Shown one piece after another: positions 53,377 through 62,630 of a stretch of 64,000 bases of DNA. Positions within the stretch are counted from its first letter, which is position 1. The number at the start of each line of letters is the position of its first letter. Origin of the DNA: Akkermansiaceae bacterium (GTDB lineage Bacteria > Verrucomicrobiota > Verrucomicrobiia > Verrucomicrobiales > Akkermansiaceae); assembly GCA_028822935.1 (NCBI GenBank), contig JAPKCM010000001.1, positions 1 to 64,000 on the forward strand, given 5' to 3'. The position numbers and the translations under genes are program-made. The notes beneath the pieces were generated by a model, which was not told the DNA's origin, did not search any database, and worked only from the letters and a program-made list of their open reading frames with translations.

Positions 53377-54177
53377 TTACTCGGCCAACTGCTGAAGTGC
53401 CCAGCCGGCAGCGAGGTTACCAAAGGTTGCGGTAAGATGGGTGGCTGCGCCATAGCCAGCGTCACATCTGATTCCGCCGGTATGATTTTCAGGGCGGTCT
53501 GTGGAGGTGGAGCCATCACATTGCGGAAACAAGCGCTCTTCGGGGGAAAAGACGGCGGGAATGCCAAACTTGCCACCCTTTTTCGTCGCTTGCGGGAAGC
53601 GATAGCGACCGCGCAGTTGTCTGCGAACTCCATTGAGGAGCGAGTCACCGTGGACTCTCGATAAGTCATCGATTTGAACTTTTGTGGCATCGGTTTTCCC
53701 TCCGGCTGCTCCGCTGGTAATAACGGGAATCCCAAGGTGCCTGCAGGTGGCGAGGAGGTGAATCTTGGAGCGGCTACTATCGATGGCGTCGATCACAAGA
53801 TTCGGTCTCTTTTCTGTCAGAATCACGTTGGCGTTTTTTTCGCTATAGAAACAATGATGTTCGATCAGGGTGGCTTCTGGATTGATTGCGTCGACTCGTT
53901 CGGCAAGAGCAGTGGTTTTTGATTGGCCCACCGTCTGGGTGAGGGCGTGGATCTGGCGGTTGACGTTTGTTTGGCAGAGTTCATCGAGGTCAACGAGAGA
54001 AAAGGTGCCCACGCCAGAGCGAGCGAGGGCCTCGACGACCCAGGATCCGACACCGCCGAGACCGATGATCATGACATGGCTGTGGGAAAATTTCTCCAAA
54101 GCGGAAATCCCATAGAGGCGGGCGATTCCACCAAAGCGGGTGAGGAAGTCATCAGTCACAGCCCTTGAAAACCCCAT
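53377..54177 (-). CDS. tcdA: tRNA threonylcarbamoyladenosine dehydratase
   Basis: 266 residues. E1-like/ThiF-fold ATP-dependent enzyme that cyclises t6A37 of tRNA to ct6A. ATP-binding loop IIGLGGVGSWVVEALARSG at 37-55, LVDLDELCQTNVNRQIHAL, VIDAIDSSRSKIHLLATCR, and GIPVITSGAAGGKTD. The lengths and the motif order fit TcdA (CsdL) rather than MoeB or ThiF. Single gene; convergent with rpmJ. Confidence 0.92.
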   Translation of the reverse strand: MGFSRAVTDDFLTRFGGIARLYGISALEKFSHSHVMIIGLGGVGSWVVEALARSGVGTFSLVDLDELCQTNVNRQIHALTQTVGQSKTTALAERVDAINPEATLIEHHCFYSEKNANVILTEKRPNLVIDAIDSSRSKIHLLATCRHLGIPVITSGAAGGKTDATKVQIDDLSRVHGDSLLNGVRRQLRGRYRFPQATKKGGKFGIPAVFSPEERLFPQCDGSTSTDRPENHTGGIRCDAGYGAATHLTATFGNLAAGWALQQLAE

Positions 54178-54236
54178 TTTCGGCTGAGAGACAAGTTCAT
54201 TGATTCATCAACGCTCTTCCGCTATTCTCTTTGATC

Positions 54237-54698
54237 ATGGAGGTCGCAGAGGAAGTTAACCCCAAACGGAATTACGTTCGCCAATTTTCGGTGATGCTGC
54301 CGAATCGAGTGGGGGCCTTCAGTTCGCTGGCCAGATTGCTTGATCGTCGGAAGATCGATGTGATCGGTCTATCGGTTCAGGATTCGAGTGATGCCACGGT
54401 AGCACGCCTCATCCTGAGTGATCCCGATGCCGCCGAGGAGCTTTTTATGGAGCAGGGAATTGCGTTCACGCTTTCCGAGCTTGTGGTGATCCGCATGCTG
54501 GAATCGGGCGAAGGTCTCAAGAAATGTCTCATGACGCTCTATGAGGCCGAGACAAATCTCGATTACGCCTTTTCGCTAATGACGCAGCACCAAGGCCGCT
54601 CCCTACTGGCGCTGCATTTGGAGGATCTTGAGTTTGGGGCTTCCATGCTTAATCAGGCGGGATTCACGGTCGTTTACGAAAATGAACTTCTTCGCTAA
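54237..54698 (+). CDS. ACT-domain protein
   Basis: 153 residues from the ATG at 54237. Two ACT-like modules: RQFSVMLPNRVGAFSSLARL with DVIGLSVQDSSDATVARLIL, and a second half ending RSLLALHLEDLEFGASMLNQ. ACT domains bind amino acids or small ligands and regulate enzymes; a stand-alone double-ACT protein is probably regulatory. Divergent from tcdA. Confidence 0.85.
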   Translation: MEVAEEVNPKRNYVRQFSVMLPNRVGAFSSLARLLDRRKIDVIGLSVQDSSDATVARLILSDPDAAEELFMEQGIAFTLSELVVIRMLESGEGLKKCLMTLYEAETNLDYAFSLMTQHQGRSLLALHLEDLEFGASMLNQAGFTVVYENELLR

Positions 54699-54743
54699 GA
54701 ATTTAGCTTAATGAACGTAGACTAGTATACTTTGAAACCTTTT

Positions 54744-56024
54744 ATGACTGAAAACATGCAACCTAATCGCCGTAAGCTCCTGAAAACAGGGAGCGCACTC
54801 GCCGCCACTCTTCCATTCTCTAGTTTCGCGCAAGCGGGTGGGAGCGACGAGATCAAAGTCGCTGTCATCGGCGCCGGTGGTCGAGGCCGAGGGGCCGCCA
54901 CTCAGACTCTTAATGCCGGAGGTACTAAAATCGTCGCGGTAGCGGATGCCTTTCGTGACAATGCCGAGCGTGCTGTGGCGGGACTTAAGGAACGGTTTAA
55001 AGAGCGGGTCGATGTGCCTGCAGAGCGAATTTTCGATGGATTTGATGGCTATCGGGCGGCGATCGACGCTGCCGAGGTCGTTATTTTGGCCACCACTCCG
55101 GGTTTCCGTCCTGCGCATTTCGAATATGCGGTTGAGCAAGGGAAGCACGTGTTCATGGAGAAGCCCGTTGCGGTCGATGCTCCGGGAATCCGTAGGGTTC
55201 TTGCGGCCGCCAAGAAAGCCGACGAGAAAAATCTCAAAGTGGTGTGCGGACTTCAGCGTCGTTACCAAAATAGTTACATCGAAACTCTGGAGCAAATTAA
55301 GAGCGGTGTCATCGGGGAGATCACCTCAGCACAGGTATACTGGAATGGTGGGGGAGTTTGGGTTCGTGAGCGCGCCGAGGGAATGACTGAGATGGAGTAT
55401 CAGATGCGCAACTGGTATTACTTTAACTGGCTGTGCGGTGATCACATCGTGGAACAGCATGTTCATAACCTTGATGTGATGAACTGGTTTAAAGGTGGAC
55501 CTCCGATGAAAGCCCAAGGGATGGGTGGGCGCCAAGTCCGCATTGGACCGGAAACCGGGGAAATTTTTGACCACCACTACGTCGAGTATACCTATGCCGA
55601 TGGAACCGTAATGAACTCCCAGTGTCGTCACCAGCGTGGTGCGATGAATCGGGTGACTGAGGTCGTTGGGGCACAGAATGGTCGCGCGATGCCTGGTCGT
55701 ATTCTTGATAGGGGCGGGAAGACGATTTGGCGCTTCAAAGGGGAAAAGAATGACCCTTACCAGACCGAGCACGATGTTCTCTACAAGCACATCCGTGAGG
55801 ACAAGCCGATCAACAACGCTTATTATACCGCAGCGAGCACAATGACAGCAATCTTAGGTCGCATGGTGACCTATTCAGGGAAGGAGATTAAGTATGATGA
55901 TGCTCTTGCCAATGGCCTTAGCACGATGCCGAAAACCCTTGGCTGGGATGCTGATCCAGGACCAAAGCCTGGTCCCGATGGACTTTATCCTGCGCCTATC
56001 CCTGGGAAGCACCAGGTGATGTAA
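54744..56024 (+). CDS. Tat-exported Gfo/Idh/MocA-family oxidoreductase
   Basis: 426 residues from the ATG at 54744 (an ATG at 54756 is possible). A Tat-like leader (NRRKLLKTGSALAATLPFSS) precedes the Rossmann domain with VAVIGAGGRGRGAATQ, then VVILATTPGFRP, the catalytic-type Lys in HVFMEKPVAVD, and LQRRYQNSYIETLEQIKSG; the C-terminal domain has WYYFNWLCGDHIVEQHVHN. Gfo/Idh proteins with Tat signals are common in this and related phyla, act on sugars or polyols with bound NAD(P), and several act on carbohydrate degradation. Substrate unknown. Confidence 0.92.
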   Translation: MTENMQPNRRKLLKTGSALAATLPFSSFAQAGGSDEIKVAVIGAGGRGRGAATQTLNAGGTKIVAVADAFRDNAERAVAGLKERFKERVDVPAERIFDGFDGYRAAIDAAEVVILATTPGFRPAHFEYAVEQGKHVFMEKPVAVDAPGIRRVLAAAKKADEKNLKVVCGLQRRYQNSYIETLEQIKSGVIGEITSAQVYWNGGGVWVRERAEGMTEMEYQMRNWYYFNWLCGDHIVEQHVHNLDVMNWFKGGPPMKAQGMGGRQVRIGPETGEIFDHHYVEYTYADGTVMNSQCRHQRGAMNRVTEVVGAQNGRAMPGRILDRGGKTIWRFKGEKNDPYQTEHDVLYKHIREDKPINNAYYTAASTMTAILGRMVTYSGKEIKYDDALANGLSTMPKTLGWDADPGPKPGPDGLYPAPIPGKHQVM

Positions 56025-56049
56025 AGATCGCTCCACAGCTTATTCACAA

Positions 56050-56084
56050 AAGGCCCGGTCGGTTTTATCCGGCGGGCCTTTTTT
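56050..56084 (+). terminator. Terminator of the Gfo/Idh/MocA gene
   Basis: AAGGCCCG (56050-56057) pairs with CGGGCCTT (56073-56080), followed by six T. Classic intrinsic terminator. Confidence 0.93.
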
Positions 56085-56146
56085 CTCTGTGAGTGACTGT
56101 GAATAAGACGCAGATACACGTTTAATTCTACGCTAAACCACAAAGT

Positions 56147-56494
56147 TTAGAATGGCTTGTAGATTGCCAAGTAGGCGGCGCCGCCACCGAGGACGATCAT
56201 GAGGATCCACGCTTGGCCCACTGGAATGAGGCGTCTTTTAAGAACGACAATCATTCCACCGATCAAGGCCCAGATAATGATTTTAGCGATCAACCAGATT
56301 GGAAAGCCTAAGCCCAACTTAGCTTGGAGACCGAATCCACTTACAAAAAGTGCCAGAAGAGAAATACCATGGATCATACCGTAAATACCTAAGGTTGCAG
56401 GCTTGCGCACGTCTGCTCCGATTAGGCCACCCATGGCAGAAAAGAGGCCCATGAGGCCAACGATGTGGATAATCTTGTAAACGAGGTAGTCCAT
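56147..56494 (-). CDS. Small integral membrane protein
   Basis: 115 residues, four predicted helices (IIHIVGLMGLFSAMGGLIGA; GMIHGISLLALFVSGFGL; FPIWLIAKIIIWALIGGMIV; AWILMIVLGGGAAYLAIY). A conserved-looking His in KIIHIVGLM and another in MIHGISL recall small haem or copper membrane proteins (the SirB/CopD-like group), but no firm match. Directly downstream (7 bp) of the ABC ATPase gene. Confidence 0.75.
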   Translation of the reverse strand: MDYLVYKIIHIVGLMGLFSAMGGLIGADVRKPATLGIYGMIHGISLLALFVSGFGLQAKLGLGFPIWLIAKIIIWALIGGMIVVLKRRLIPVGQAWILMIVLGGGAAYLAIYKPF

Positions 56495-56500
56495 GTTGAA

Positions 56501-57307
56501 TTAGGCGGTGGCTTTAAAGTGCGGAATGGCAGAGAGAAGGCGCTTGGTATACTCGTCTTTCGGATTGTGGAAGACTTCTTCTCCGTTTCCGTATTCTACG
56601 ATTTTTCCGCCATACATGACTGCAATGTCGTCAGCGATGTAGCGCACAACCGATAGGTCATGCGAAATGAAAATCATAGTCAGTCCAAGATCGTTCCGGA
56701 GATCCAGAAGTAGATTGAGTATTTGGGACTGGATGGAGACGTCGAGAGCGGAGACGGGCTCATCGGCGATGATCAGTTTGGGCTCGGGGGCGAGGGCGCG
56801 GGCGATCGCGATGCGCTGGCGCTGGCCGCCGGAAAATTCGTGGGGATATTTTCGCATGTAGCGAGAATCCAGGCCGACGGTAGCCATGAGTTCGCTCACC
56901 TTTTGTGTGAGAGTTGGGCGATCTTTTTTTAGGTTCGGGTGGCGCTGGAAAATGGCCTCAGCGAGTGTCGAATAGACGGTCATGCGCGGGTTGAGGGACG
57001 CATAAGGATCTTGAAAGATCATCTGAAAATCGAGACGGCGCGTGCGGACTTCGTGACGTTGAAGATCGGTGAGGTTTTCCCCATCTAGAATGACCGTCCC
57101 ACTGGTGGCAGGTTGCAGTTGCATCACGGTGCGTGAGAGAGTGGATTTACCACACCCCGACTCGCCGACCAAGCCGAGGATCGATCCTTTTTCAATTTTC
57201 AAGGTGACTCCGTCGACGGCTTTGATGACATCGGTCGTCGAGGAAAAGAGACCACTTCCCCGGACGGGGAAGTGAGTTTTTAAGTCATGAAGTTCGAGGA
57301 AAGCCAC
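56501..57307 (-). CDS. Oligopeptide-type ABC transporter ATPase (OppF/DppF-like)
   Basis: 268 residues. Walker A GESGCGKST, Q-loop MIFQDPYASLNPRMTV, ABC signature FSGGQRQRIAIA, Walker B KLIIADEPVSALDV, and switch His FISHDLSVVRYIA. The closing VEYGNGEEVFHNPKDEYTKR is the OppF/DppF C-terminal pattern. The permeases, binding protein and the OppD partner are not adjacent, so the transporter is incomplete within the window. Confidence 0.9.
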   Translation of the reverse strand: MAFLELHDLKTHFPVRGSGLFSSTTDVIKAVDGVTLKIEKGSILGLVGESGCGKSTLSRTVMQLQPATSGTVILDGENLTDLQRHEVRTRRLDFQMIFQDPYASLNPRMTVYSTLAEAIFQRHPNLKKDRPTLTQKVSELMATVGLDSRYMRKYPHEFSGGQRQRIAIARALAPEPKLIIADEPVSALDVSIQSQILNLLLDLRNDLGLTMIFISHDLSVVRYIADDIAVMYGGKIVEYGNGEEVFHNPKDEYTKRLLSAIPHFKATA

Positions 57308-57358
57308 AAGGAAAAAATAGGAGGATTGTCGATAATGACAAGCGAAGATAGTGTGGTC

Positions 57359-59575
57359 TCACTTTGAGGCTTTGGCCGCTTCTTCGAGTGCCTTCAGGGC
57401 TTCCTCGGGACCAAAAACTTCGGGCATGACGATAACAGGGGCATCGGGATCAGCCGGGGCGATCACGTTGACGGGAAGAGCAACGCGGCCGTAACGAGGG
57501 AAATCGTCACTGATCGTTTGAAGGCGTTTTGTATTATCGGCTTTGATAAGAAGAACGTTGAGTTCTTTTAGCTTGGCGAGGACTTCTTTGTTTGAGAACA
57601 CACGGCTCTCATTCACTTTACAAGTCGCTCACCAATCGGCGGTGTAATCTAGCCAAATGATACGCCCTTTCGGTCGAGAAACCTCCATGATGCCAGGATA
57701 CCATTCGTGCCAGGCGAGGCCCTGTTTTGGTGGCTTTGCGGTGGAGTAAGCCCAAGCGAGGCCTCCGAAGGTCATGAGGCCGGCAAGGCCGTATCCCGTG
57801 ACGAGACGTTTGGTTTTCGCCATCGTTGGCGTGCCGTAACGGCCGTAAAGGTAGACTCCCAATCCGATCAGGCAGAGGGCGAAGAGGAAGATATTGAAGT
57901 GATCTTCTCCCACGATTTTGAGGTAGCCTTTCATGAAGAAGACGACGGTTGCGAAGACGAAGAAGGCCATGACCTGTTTGAACGTTTCCATCCAAGCGCC
58001 AGGACGAGGGAGCTTCTTAATGAGAGCAGGGAAGAGAGAGAGAATGACGTAAGGGGAGGCGATCCCGATACCGAAGACCGTGAAGACGGCAAACTGAATG
58101 CCTCGGTTTTCCTGTGAAAGCGCGAAGGCCATGACGGCTCCGAGGAAGGGGCCGGAGCAAGGTGTGGCAACCAAGGTGGTAAGCACTCCTGAGAAAAAGG
58201 AGCCGGAGTAACCTTTCTTCGACTGGAGTTCTCCTCCCACACTGGTCATTTTAGAGCCAAATTCGAAGAGGCCGAAGAGATTCAGACCCATGAGAAAGAA
58301 GACGACGATCATCGTTCCAAGGAAAACTGGTTCCGAGAGTTGCTCTCCCCAATTGAGCTTTAGTGAAATGATGACGGCTGCGAGAATCCACATCGTGATG
58401 AGGAGACCCAGACCGAAGACCATGCCGTGAATTTTGATCTTCTTTTCGTCCTCACCGGCTTGGGCGACGAAGCCCATGATCTTGAGTCCGAGGACCGGGA
58501 AGACACAGGGCATGAGGTTCAAGATGAGTCCGCCGAGAAAGACGAGCCAAAGAGAAGAAAGGAAAGTGACTTCCTTTTCTTTACTTCCACCAGGGTCGAT
58601 TACTTCCGGGAGAACATTAACGTCGTATACTTCGAGTCCGGCTTTACGGTCAGCTGCCGTTGCAGGAACAAAAGCTGAGAGTGCTTCGCCTGTGGTGTCA
58701 CCTCCGCTTGTGGCGCCGCTGGTCAGCGGGGCACTAATCTCGACGCTCGACGATCCGAAGCCATCGCTGAAAGTAAAGAGGCCTTTGATTGACTCGCCTA
58801 CTTCACCGGCGTCAATTGCGAGCTCTTTTGTGCCCTGGTTTCGCTGGAGAGTCATCACGTAGTGTCCTTCTTTGTTGAGCACTCCTTCCTCTTGGGGCGC
58901 CTGCGAATCGATTTGTTGATCGGTGGAGAAGAAGTAGACGGGCTCCCCGAGCTCGATTCCTTCTGGGAAGATGATCTCAAGGGATATTTTTCCCTCCTTT
59001 TCAGTGGCGAGAGCGCCCCATGCCGAGCCGTCTTGCGGGAGCGCGGTGTTAGCAACTTCAAAAAATTCCTCGTTGGCCTCGATGGGGAGGGATTCTTCGC
59101 CGGCGGTAACCTTAAAGGAGAAGTCGTGGCTGCCCATAAGGCAGGACTTGTCATCACATTCCTGCCAGTCGAAGCTTCCCTTGATCTCGTATTCCGAACC
59201 GACCTTGAGGTTTTCGGAAGCCTCTATTTCTACAATGAAGGTTGCTTCGCCGTCATATCCATAAAGGGTGGCATCAACCCCTCCGACCGTTGTTCTGATC
59301 GCGGCGGGTTGCGGAAAGAGGAGTTTGCCTGCTGTCAACCCATCAGGAAGTTCCCATGTCACCGAGGGAGGGGAGCCGATCACTCCGGCGTTCTTGAAGT
59401 AGCTGTGAAAATGTTCGGCGTGGTTGAGGGTGAAGGCGACCTTGAATAAATCTCCTGGCTCCACCGCGGAGTATTCCGGCGTGACCTTGGCGGTCGTTTC
59501 TTTTTCTCCGAGGGAGAATTGTCCGAGGACGGTTTGAGTAAAGAGGATGAAGAAGAAAAATAGAGCTCGGTGCAT
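57359..59575 (-). CDS. dsbD: DsbD-type thiol:disulfide reductase with in-frame TGA, candidate selenoprotein
   Basis: Inner-membrane protein that passes reducing power from cytoplasmic thioredoxin to the periplasm. Order: signal peptide (ALFFFFILFTQTVLG), N-terminal alpha-like domain with the redox pair C140/C145 (DWQECDDKSCLMG), then eight-helix core with C357 (NLMPCVFPVLGLK) and C473 (VATPCSGPFLGA), then a C-terminal thioredoxin domain. At codon 649 (57631-57629) TGA replaces the first Cys of the thioredoxin motif: ...DYTADW-TGA-ATCKVNESRVF. The frame stays open after it for 89 codons with clear thioredoxin character (LKELNVLLIKADNTKR, ALPVNVIAP, IVMPEVFGPEEAL) and stops at 57359. Total 738 residues if TGA is read. 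I annotate it as a single gene; a nonsense mutation or base error would instead truncate it at W648. No Sec-machinery gene is in the window. Confidence 0.8.
57593..57611 (-). promoter_or_regulatory. Candidate bacterial SECIS hairpin in dsbD
   Basis: On the minus strand, TGAGA (57611-57607) pairs with TCTCA (57597-57593) around the 9-nt loop GCCGTGTGT; a G-T wobble could extend the stem to 6 bp with loop CCGTGTG. The stem begins 17 nt after the TGA and the loop begins about 22 nt after it. Known bacterial SECIS elements lie in this distance range and need a small loop with a G near its 5' side. The stem is short and AT-rich, so the evidence is supportive only. Confidence 0.5.
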
Positions 59576-59684
59576 GGTGGTGGCGTCTTGATGATTTTCC
59601 GTGAGAGGCGGAGGGATGACATTTACTCCCGGTTATTTTAGCAAGTTGCGGGAGAATAGATTTGTGATTGGAAACTGCAAGTGG

Positions 59685-60269
59685 CTAAGCGTCTTCTCTT
59701 TTGATCTCTCTCAGTTGCCGCAGTCCCTCACAAAAATAGGCATGGCCCGACCAGACCGTGAAGACTGCCGCAACGATGGTGGGGTAGAGGGGGGAGAGGT
59801 TGAAGAGTTTGAGCATGACCCAGCCGAGGGCGATCATTTGGGTTACGGTGCAGACTTTACCGGTCCAATGAGGATTGATGGGGACCCGGCGATTGATGAA
59901 ATAAAGAATCCAAATGCCAACGATGATCTCGATGTCACGCGCGATGACGAGGACGAGGAACCACATCGGGAGACGCCAATCCTGGCCCCAGTCCACCAAG
60001 GTTAGGGTAATGAGGCCGGTGAGGAGGAGCGCTTTGTCGGTGAGGGGATCGAGGATGGAACCGATGAGAGATTTTTGATTAAAGCGGCGGGCGACCCAGC
60101 CATCGAGCCCGTCCATCGCTGCTGCGACAATGTAAGTTCCCACCGCGAGCCAGCGCGTTGTTTCATTGGGAGAACCTGAGGCCACACTGTCGCCGTAGCG
60201 GATTGCGAGCACGCAAAAGACCGGCACCAGAAGAAGGCGCAGAATGGTAATCGCAGTGGCATAAGTCAT
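59685..60269 (-). CDS. pgsA: CDP-diacylglycerol-glycerol-3-phosphate 3-phosphatidyltransferase
   Basis: 194 residues from the ATG at 60269, which opens the first helix (ATAITILRLLLVPVFCVLA). First committed step to phosphatidylglycerol and cardiolipin, inner membrane. The CDP-alcohol transferase motif is intact: DGLDGWVARRFNQ then G..LDPLTDK, with both Asp pairs and the AR. Four further helices follow. Divergent from rsmA with 54 bp between starts. Confidence 0.93.
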   Translation of the reverse strand: MTYATAITILRLLLVPVFCVLAIRYGDSVASGSPNETTRWLAVGTYIVAAAMDGLDGWVARRFNQKSLIGSILDPLTDKALLLTGLITLTLVDWGQDWRLPMWFLVLVIARDIEIIVGIWILYFINRRVPINPHWTGKVCTVTQMIALGWVMLKLFNLSPLYPTIVAAVFTVWSGHAYFCEGLRQLREIKREDA

Positions 60270-60323
60270 CTTCCCGACTGAATTTAATGGACAACAAGGC
60301 TCCATGCAATTGAAAGGAGCGCT

Positions 60324-61688
60324 GTGACGCTCACTGAATTGAAAGAAGTCCTCGCTGAAATCGGGGTGACGCCCTCGCGCAAGTTGGGGCAAAACTTCCT
60401 CGTCGATCAAAATACGGCGGAGGGGATTGTCAATCTTCTCGACCCGCAGCCGGGTGATACTGTCGTGGAGGTGGGACCGGGAACGGGCGCGCTCACGGAG
60501 CATCTCATTGGGAAAGTGGGTCGTATTATCTTAGTCGAATATGATCGGAGGCTTGCGGAATACTTGATTAGGCGCTTTGCCGATCATCCCGAAGTGACGG
60601 TCATTTGTGAGGACGCGGTGCGCATTGATGTGCGCCCCTTCTTTGCTTATAAAAATATCAAACTGCTGGGAAATCTTCCCTACTCGGCCGGCGGGGCTAT
60701 TTTGCGGAACTTTCTCAAGGGCCCGTCACCTTTTACGAAAGCGATTCTGATGCTCCAGAAGGAGATGATCGACCGCATCCTGGCAGGCCCCAAGTGCAAG
60801 GACTACGGCGTGCTCACCCTCCGGATGCAGTGCGAGTGGGAGGGAGCCCGGGTAAAAGTTGTCCCACCAAGCTGCTTCTTCCCCAAACCGCTGATCGATT
60901 CCACCGTGATGAGCCTCGAGCCGAGACAAGCCAAGCTTCCGGTGCACGATCGTAAGCTTTTCGACGAGCTCGTCCGCCGTGGTTTTTCCCAGCGCAGGAA
61001 GCAGCTCCGCAAAAATCTCCCCGATGGGATCGACTGGGAGACCGCCAGCTCGGAACTCAGCCTCAGCCCCACCGCACGGGCCGAGGAACTCAGTCTCGCT
61101 GATTGGGTCGCACTCACTCGTCTTGCCGATCCCTTTTTTAAAAAGGAAGAAGGGCAGGGTGCGGGTGAGATACTTGATGTGGTCGATGAAAACGACGAAG
61201 TGATCCGCTCTGAGCGCCGCGATGTTATCCACCGCGATGACCTCACGCATCGGGCGGTCCACATCTTTGCGCTCAATAAGCACCGTGAACTCTTCCTGCA
61301 AAAGCGCTCCCGCCTTAAAGATAAATGCCCCGGCCTCTGGGATTCGAGCGCGGCGGGTCATGTCGATTCTGGCGAGGATTACGCCGCGTGCGCCACGCGC
61401 GAACTTGCCGAGGAACTCGGCCTCGAAGATCATGACCTTAAAGAAGTGGGCAAGCTTGGTGCCCACGCCAACACCGGTTGGGAGCACGTCCGAGTCTACG
61501 CCACCCTTGCCCAAGAAAAAGTCCGTTTCCCCTGCGTCGAGATCGAATATGGTGAGTGGTTCACGATGGAGCAAATCGAGGCCTGGGTGAATGGGGTCTC
61601 GGAAGACTTCGCACCCGGATTCCTGGCGTGCTGGAAATTGTGGAAAGAGGAGAATCCAGCGAGATTTGAGACGGGTATCGCGGACTGA
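60324..61688 (+). CDS. rsmA: RsmA (KsgA) rRNA dimethyltransferase fused to a Nudix hydrolase
   Basis: 454 residues, GTG start preceded by AAAGGAG 5 bp upstream. Residues 1 to about 270 are a complete RsmA: GQNFLVDQN, EVGPGTGALTEHL (SAM loop, 49-61), NLPYSAGGAI (117-126, NxPF/Y motif) and the C-terminal FSQRRKQLRKNL. RsmA dimethylates two adenines in helix 45 of 16S rRNA. Residues 281-454 are a Nudix hydrolase: ILDVVDENDEVIRSERRDVI, FLQKRSRLKDKCPGLWDSSA, and the Nudix box G345-x5-E351-x7-REL-x-EE-x-G366 (GHVDSGEDYAACATRELAEE). The two halves are in one frame with a short linker (FFKKEEGQGAGE). IDI-like or nucleotide-diphosphate activity cannot be told. Confidence 0.93.
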   Translation: MTLTELKEVLAEIGVTPSRKLGQNFLVDQNTAEGIVNLLDPQPGDTVVEVGPGTGALTEHLIGKVGRIILVEYDRRLAEYLIRRFADHPEVTVICEDAVRIDVRPFFAYKNIKLLGNLPYSAGGAILRNFLKGPSPFTKAILMLQKEMIDRILAGPKCKDYGVLTLRMQCEWEGARVKVVPPSCFFPKPLIDSTVMSLEPRQAKLPVHDRKLFDELVRRGFSQRRKQLRKNLPDGIDWETASSELSLSPTARAEELSLADWVALTRLADPFFKKEEGQGAGEILDVVDENDEVIRSERRDVIHRDDLTHRAVHIFALNKHRELFLQKRSRLKDKCPGLWDSSAAGHVDSGEDYAACATRELAEELGLEDHDLKEVGKLGAHANTGWEHVRVYATLAQEKVRFPCVEIEYGEWFTMEQIEAWVNGVSEDFAPGFLACWKLWKEENPARFETGIAD

Positions 61689-61822
61689 ATAGGCTTGCAG
61701 TAATCTACTGGGAGTTTGCGGTCGAAAGGATCATCAACGATCCTTAGTTGGGGGGGGAAGACCTAATGTCGCCGGACTTTTCTTGATTGTTCGTCTGGCT
61801 ACGTTCCCCTAGGCTGTCACCG

Positions 61823-62527
61823 ATGGATAAATTGATTTCTTTAGTGGTAGGTAGCCTCTGTGCTGCTGGTTCCTTGGTGGCGCAGGATGGTTTTGTCTCC
61901 ATCTTCGATGGCAAGACCCTCGAAGGCTGGAAGCCCAGCGAAGATAATCCGGCGGCCTTTTCGGTGGAAGCGAACGGCGAATTGAAGGTGACGGGGGACC
62001 GGGCCCACCTTTTCTATGTCGGAAAAGACGGAAATGCCGCGTTTCGGAATTTCGAGCTGAAGCTCAAGGCCAAGACCACTTTTGGATCGAACTCAGGAGT
62101 CTACTTTGCCACCCAGTATCAAAAAGAAGGCTGGCCGGAGATGGGCTACGAAGCCCAGGTCAATTCCACCCAAGTTGATCCCAAGAGGACGGGTAGCCTC
62201 TATGGCGTGGTCAATCTCTGGGTCGATCCCACTCAGAAGCAGGCCCCGTTTGTGGAAGTAAGCAAGGGTACTGTTAATCTTCGGATCACGGAGGCAGTGA
62301 GCAAGGACGAGGTGTGGTTCGACTACCACATCATCGTAAAAGGAAGCCACATCACCCTTAAGGTGAACGGAGAGACAACGGTGGAATTCACAGAGCCGAA
62401 AGGTTGGGAAGGGCCAAGTGCCAACACAAAAGGGCGCAAGCTGGGGCGGGGAACGATCGCTTTCCAAGCCCATGACCCCAAGAGTACGGTCTTTTATAAG
62501 GAGATTCAGCTGAAAATCACCGACTAA
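61823..62527 (+). CDS. Secreted DUF1080-domain protein
   Basis: 234 residues from the ATG at 61823, which opens the signal peptide (KLISLVVGSLCAAGSLVAQ). One DUF1080 domain: FVSIFDGKTLEGWKPSEDN, FRNFELKLKAKTTFGSNSGV, YFATQY, WFDYHIIVKGSHITLKVNG and the closing GTIAFQAHDPKSTVFYKEIQ. Members are 3-keto-glycoside hydrolases or carbohydrate-binding proteins. A second, divergent copy of this domain is fused to the sulfatase at 3098-5290. Confidence 0.9.
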   Translation: MDKLISLVVGSLCAAGSLVAQDGFVSIFDGKTLEGWKPSEDNPAAFSVEANGELKVTGDRAHLFYVGKDGNAAFRNFELKLKAKTTFGSNSGVYFATQYQKEGWPEMGYEAQVNSTQVDPKRTGSLYGVVNLWVDPTQKQAPFVEVSKGTVNLRITEAVSKDEVWFDYHIIVKGSHITLKVNGETTVEFTEPKGWEGPSANTKGRKLGRGTIAFQAHDPKSTVFYKEIQLKITD

Positions 62528-62630
62528 TCATTTTTTTAGAAAGGAAAGAAAAGGTGAAAAAGTCGCGCTCTAAGCTCGACAAAAGACCATCTGTCGGCAT
62601 AAACCGCGACCTTTCCCTAGACACTACATC

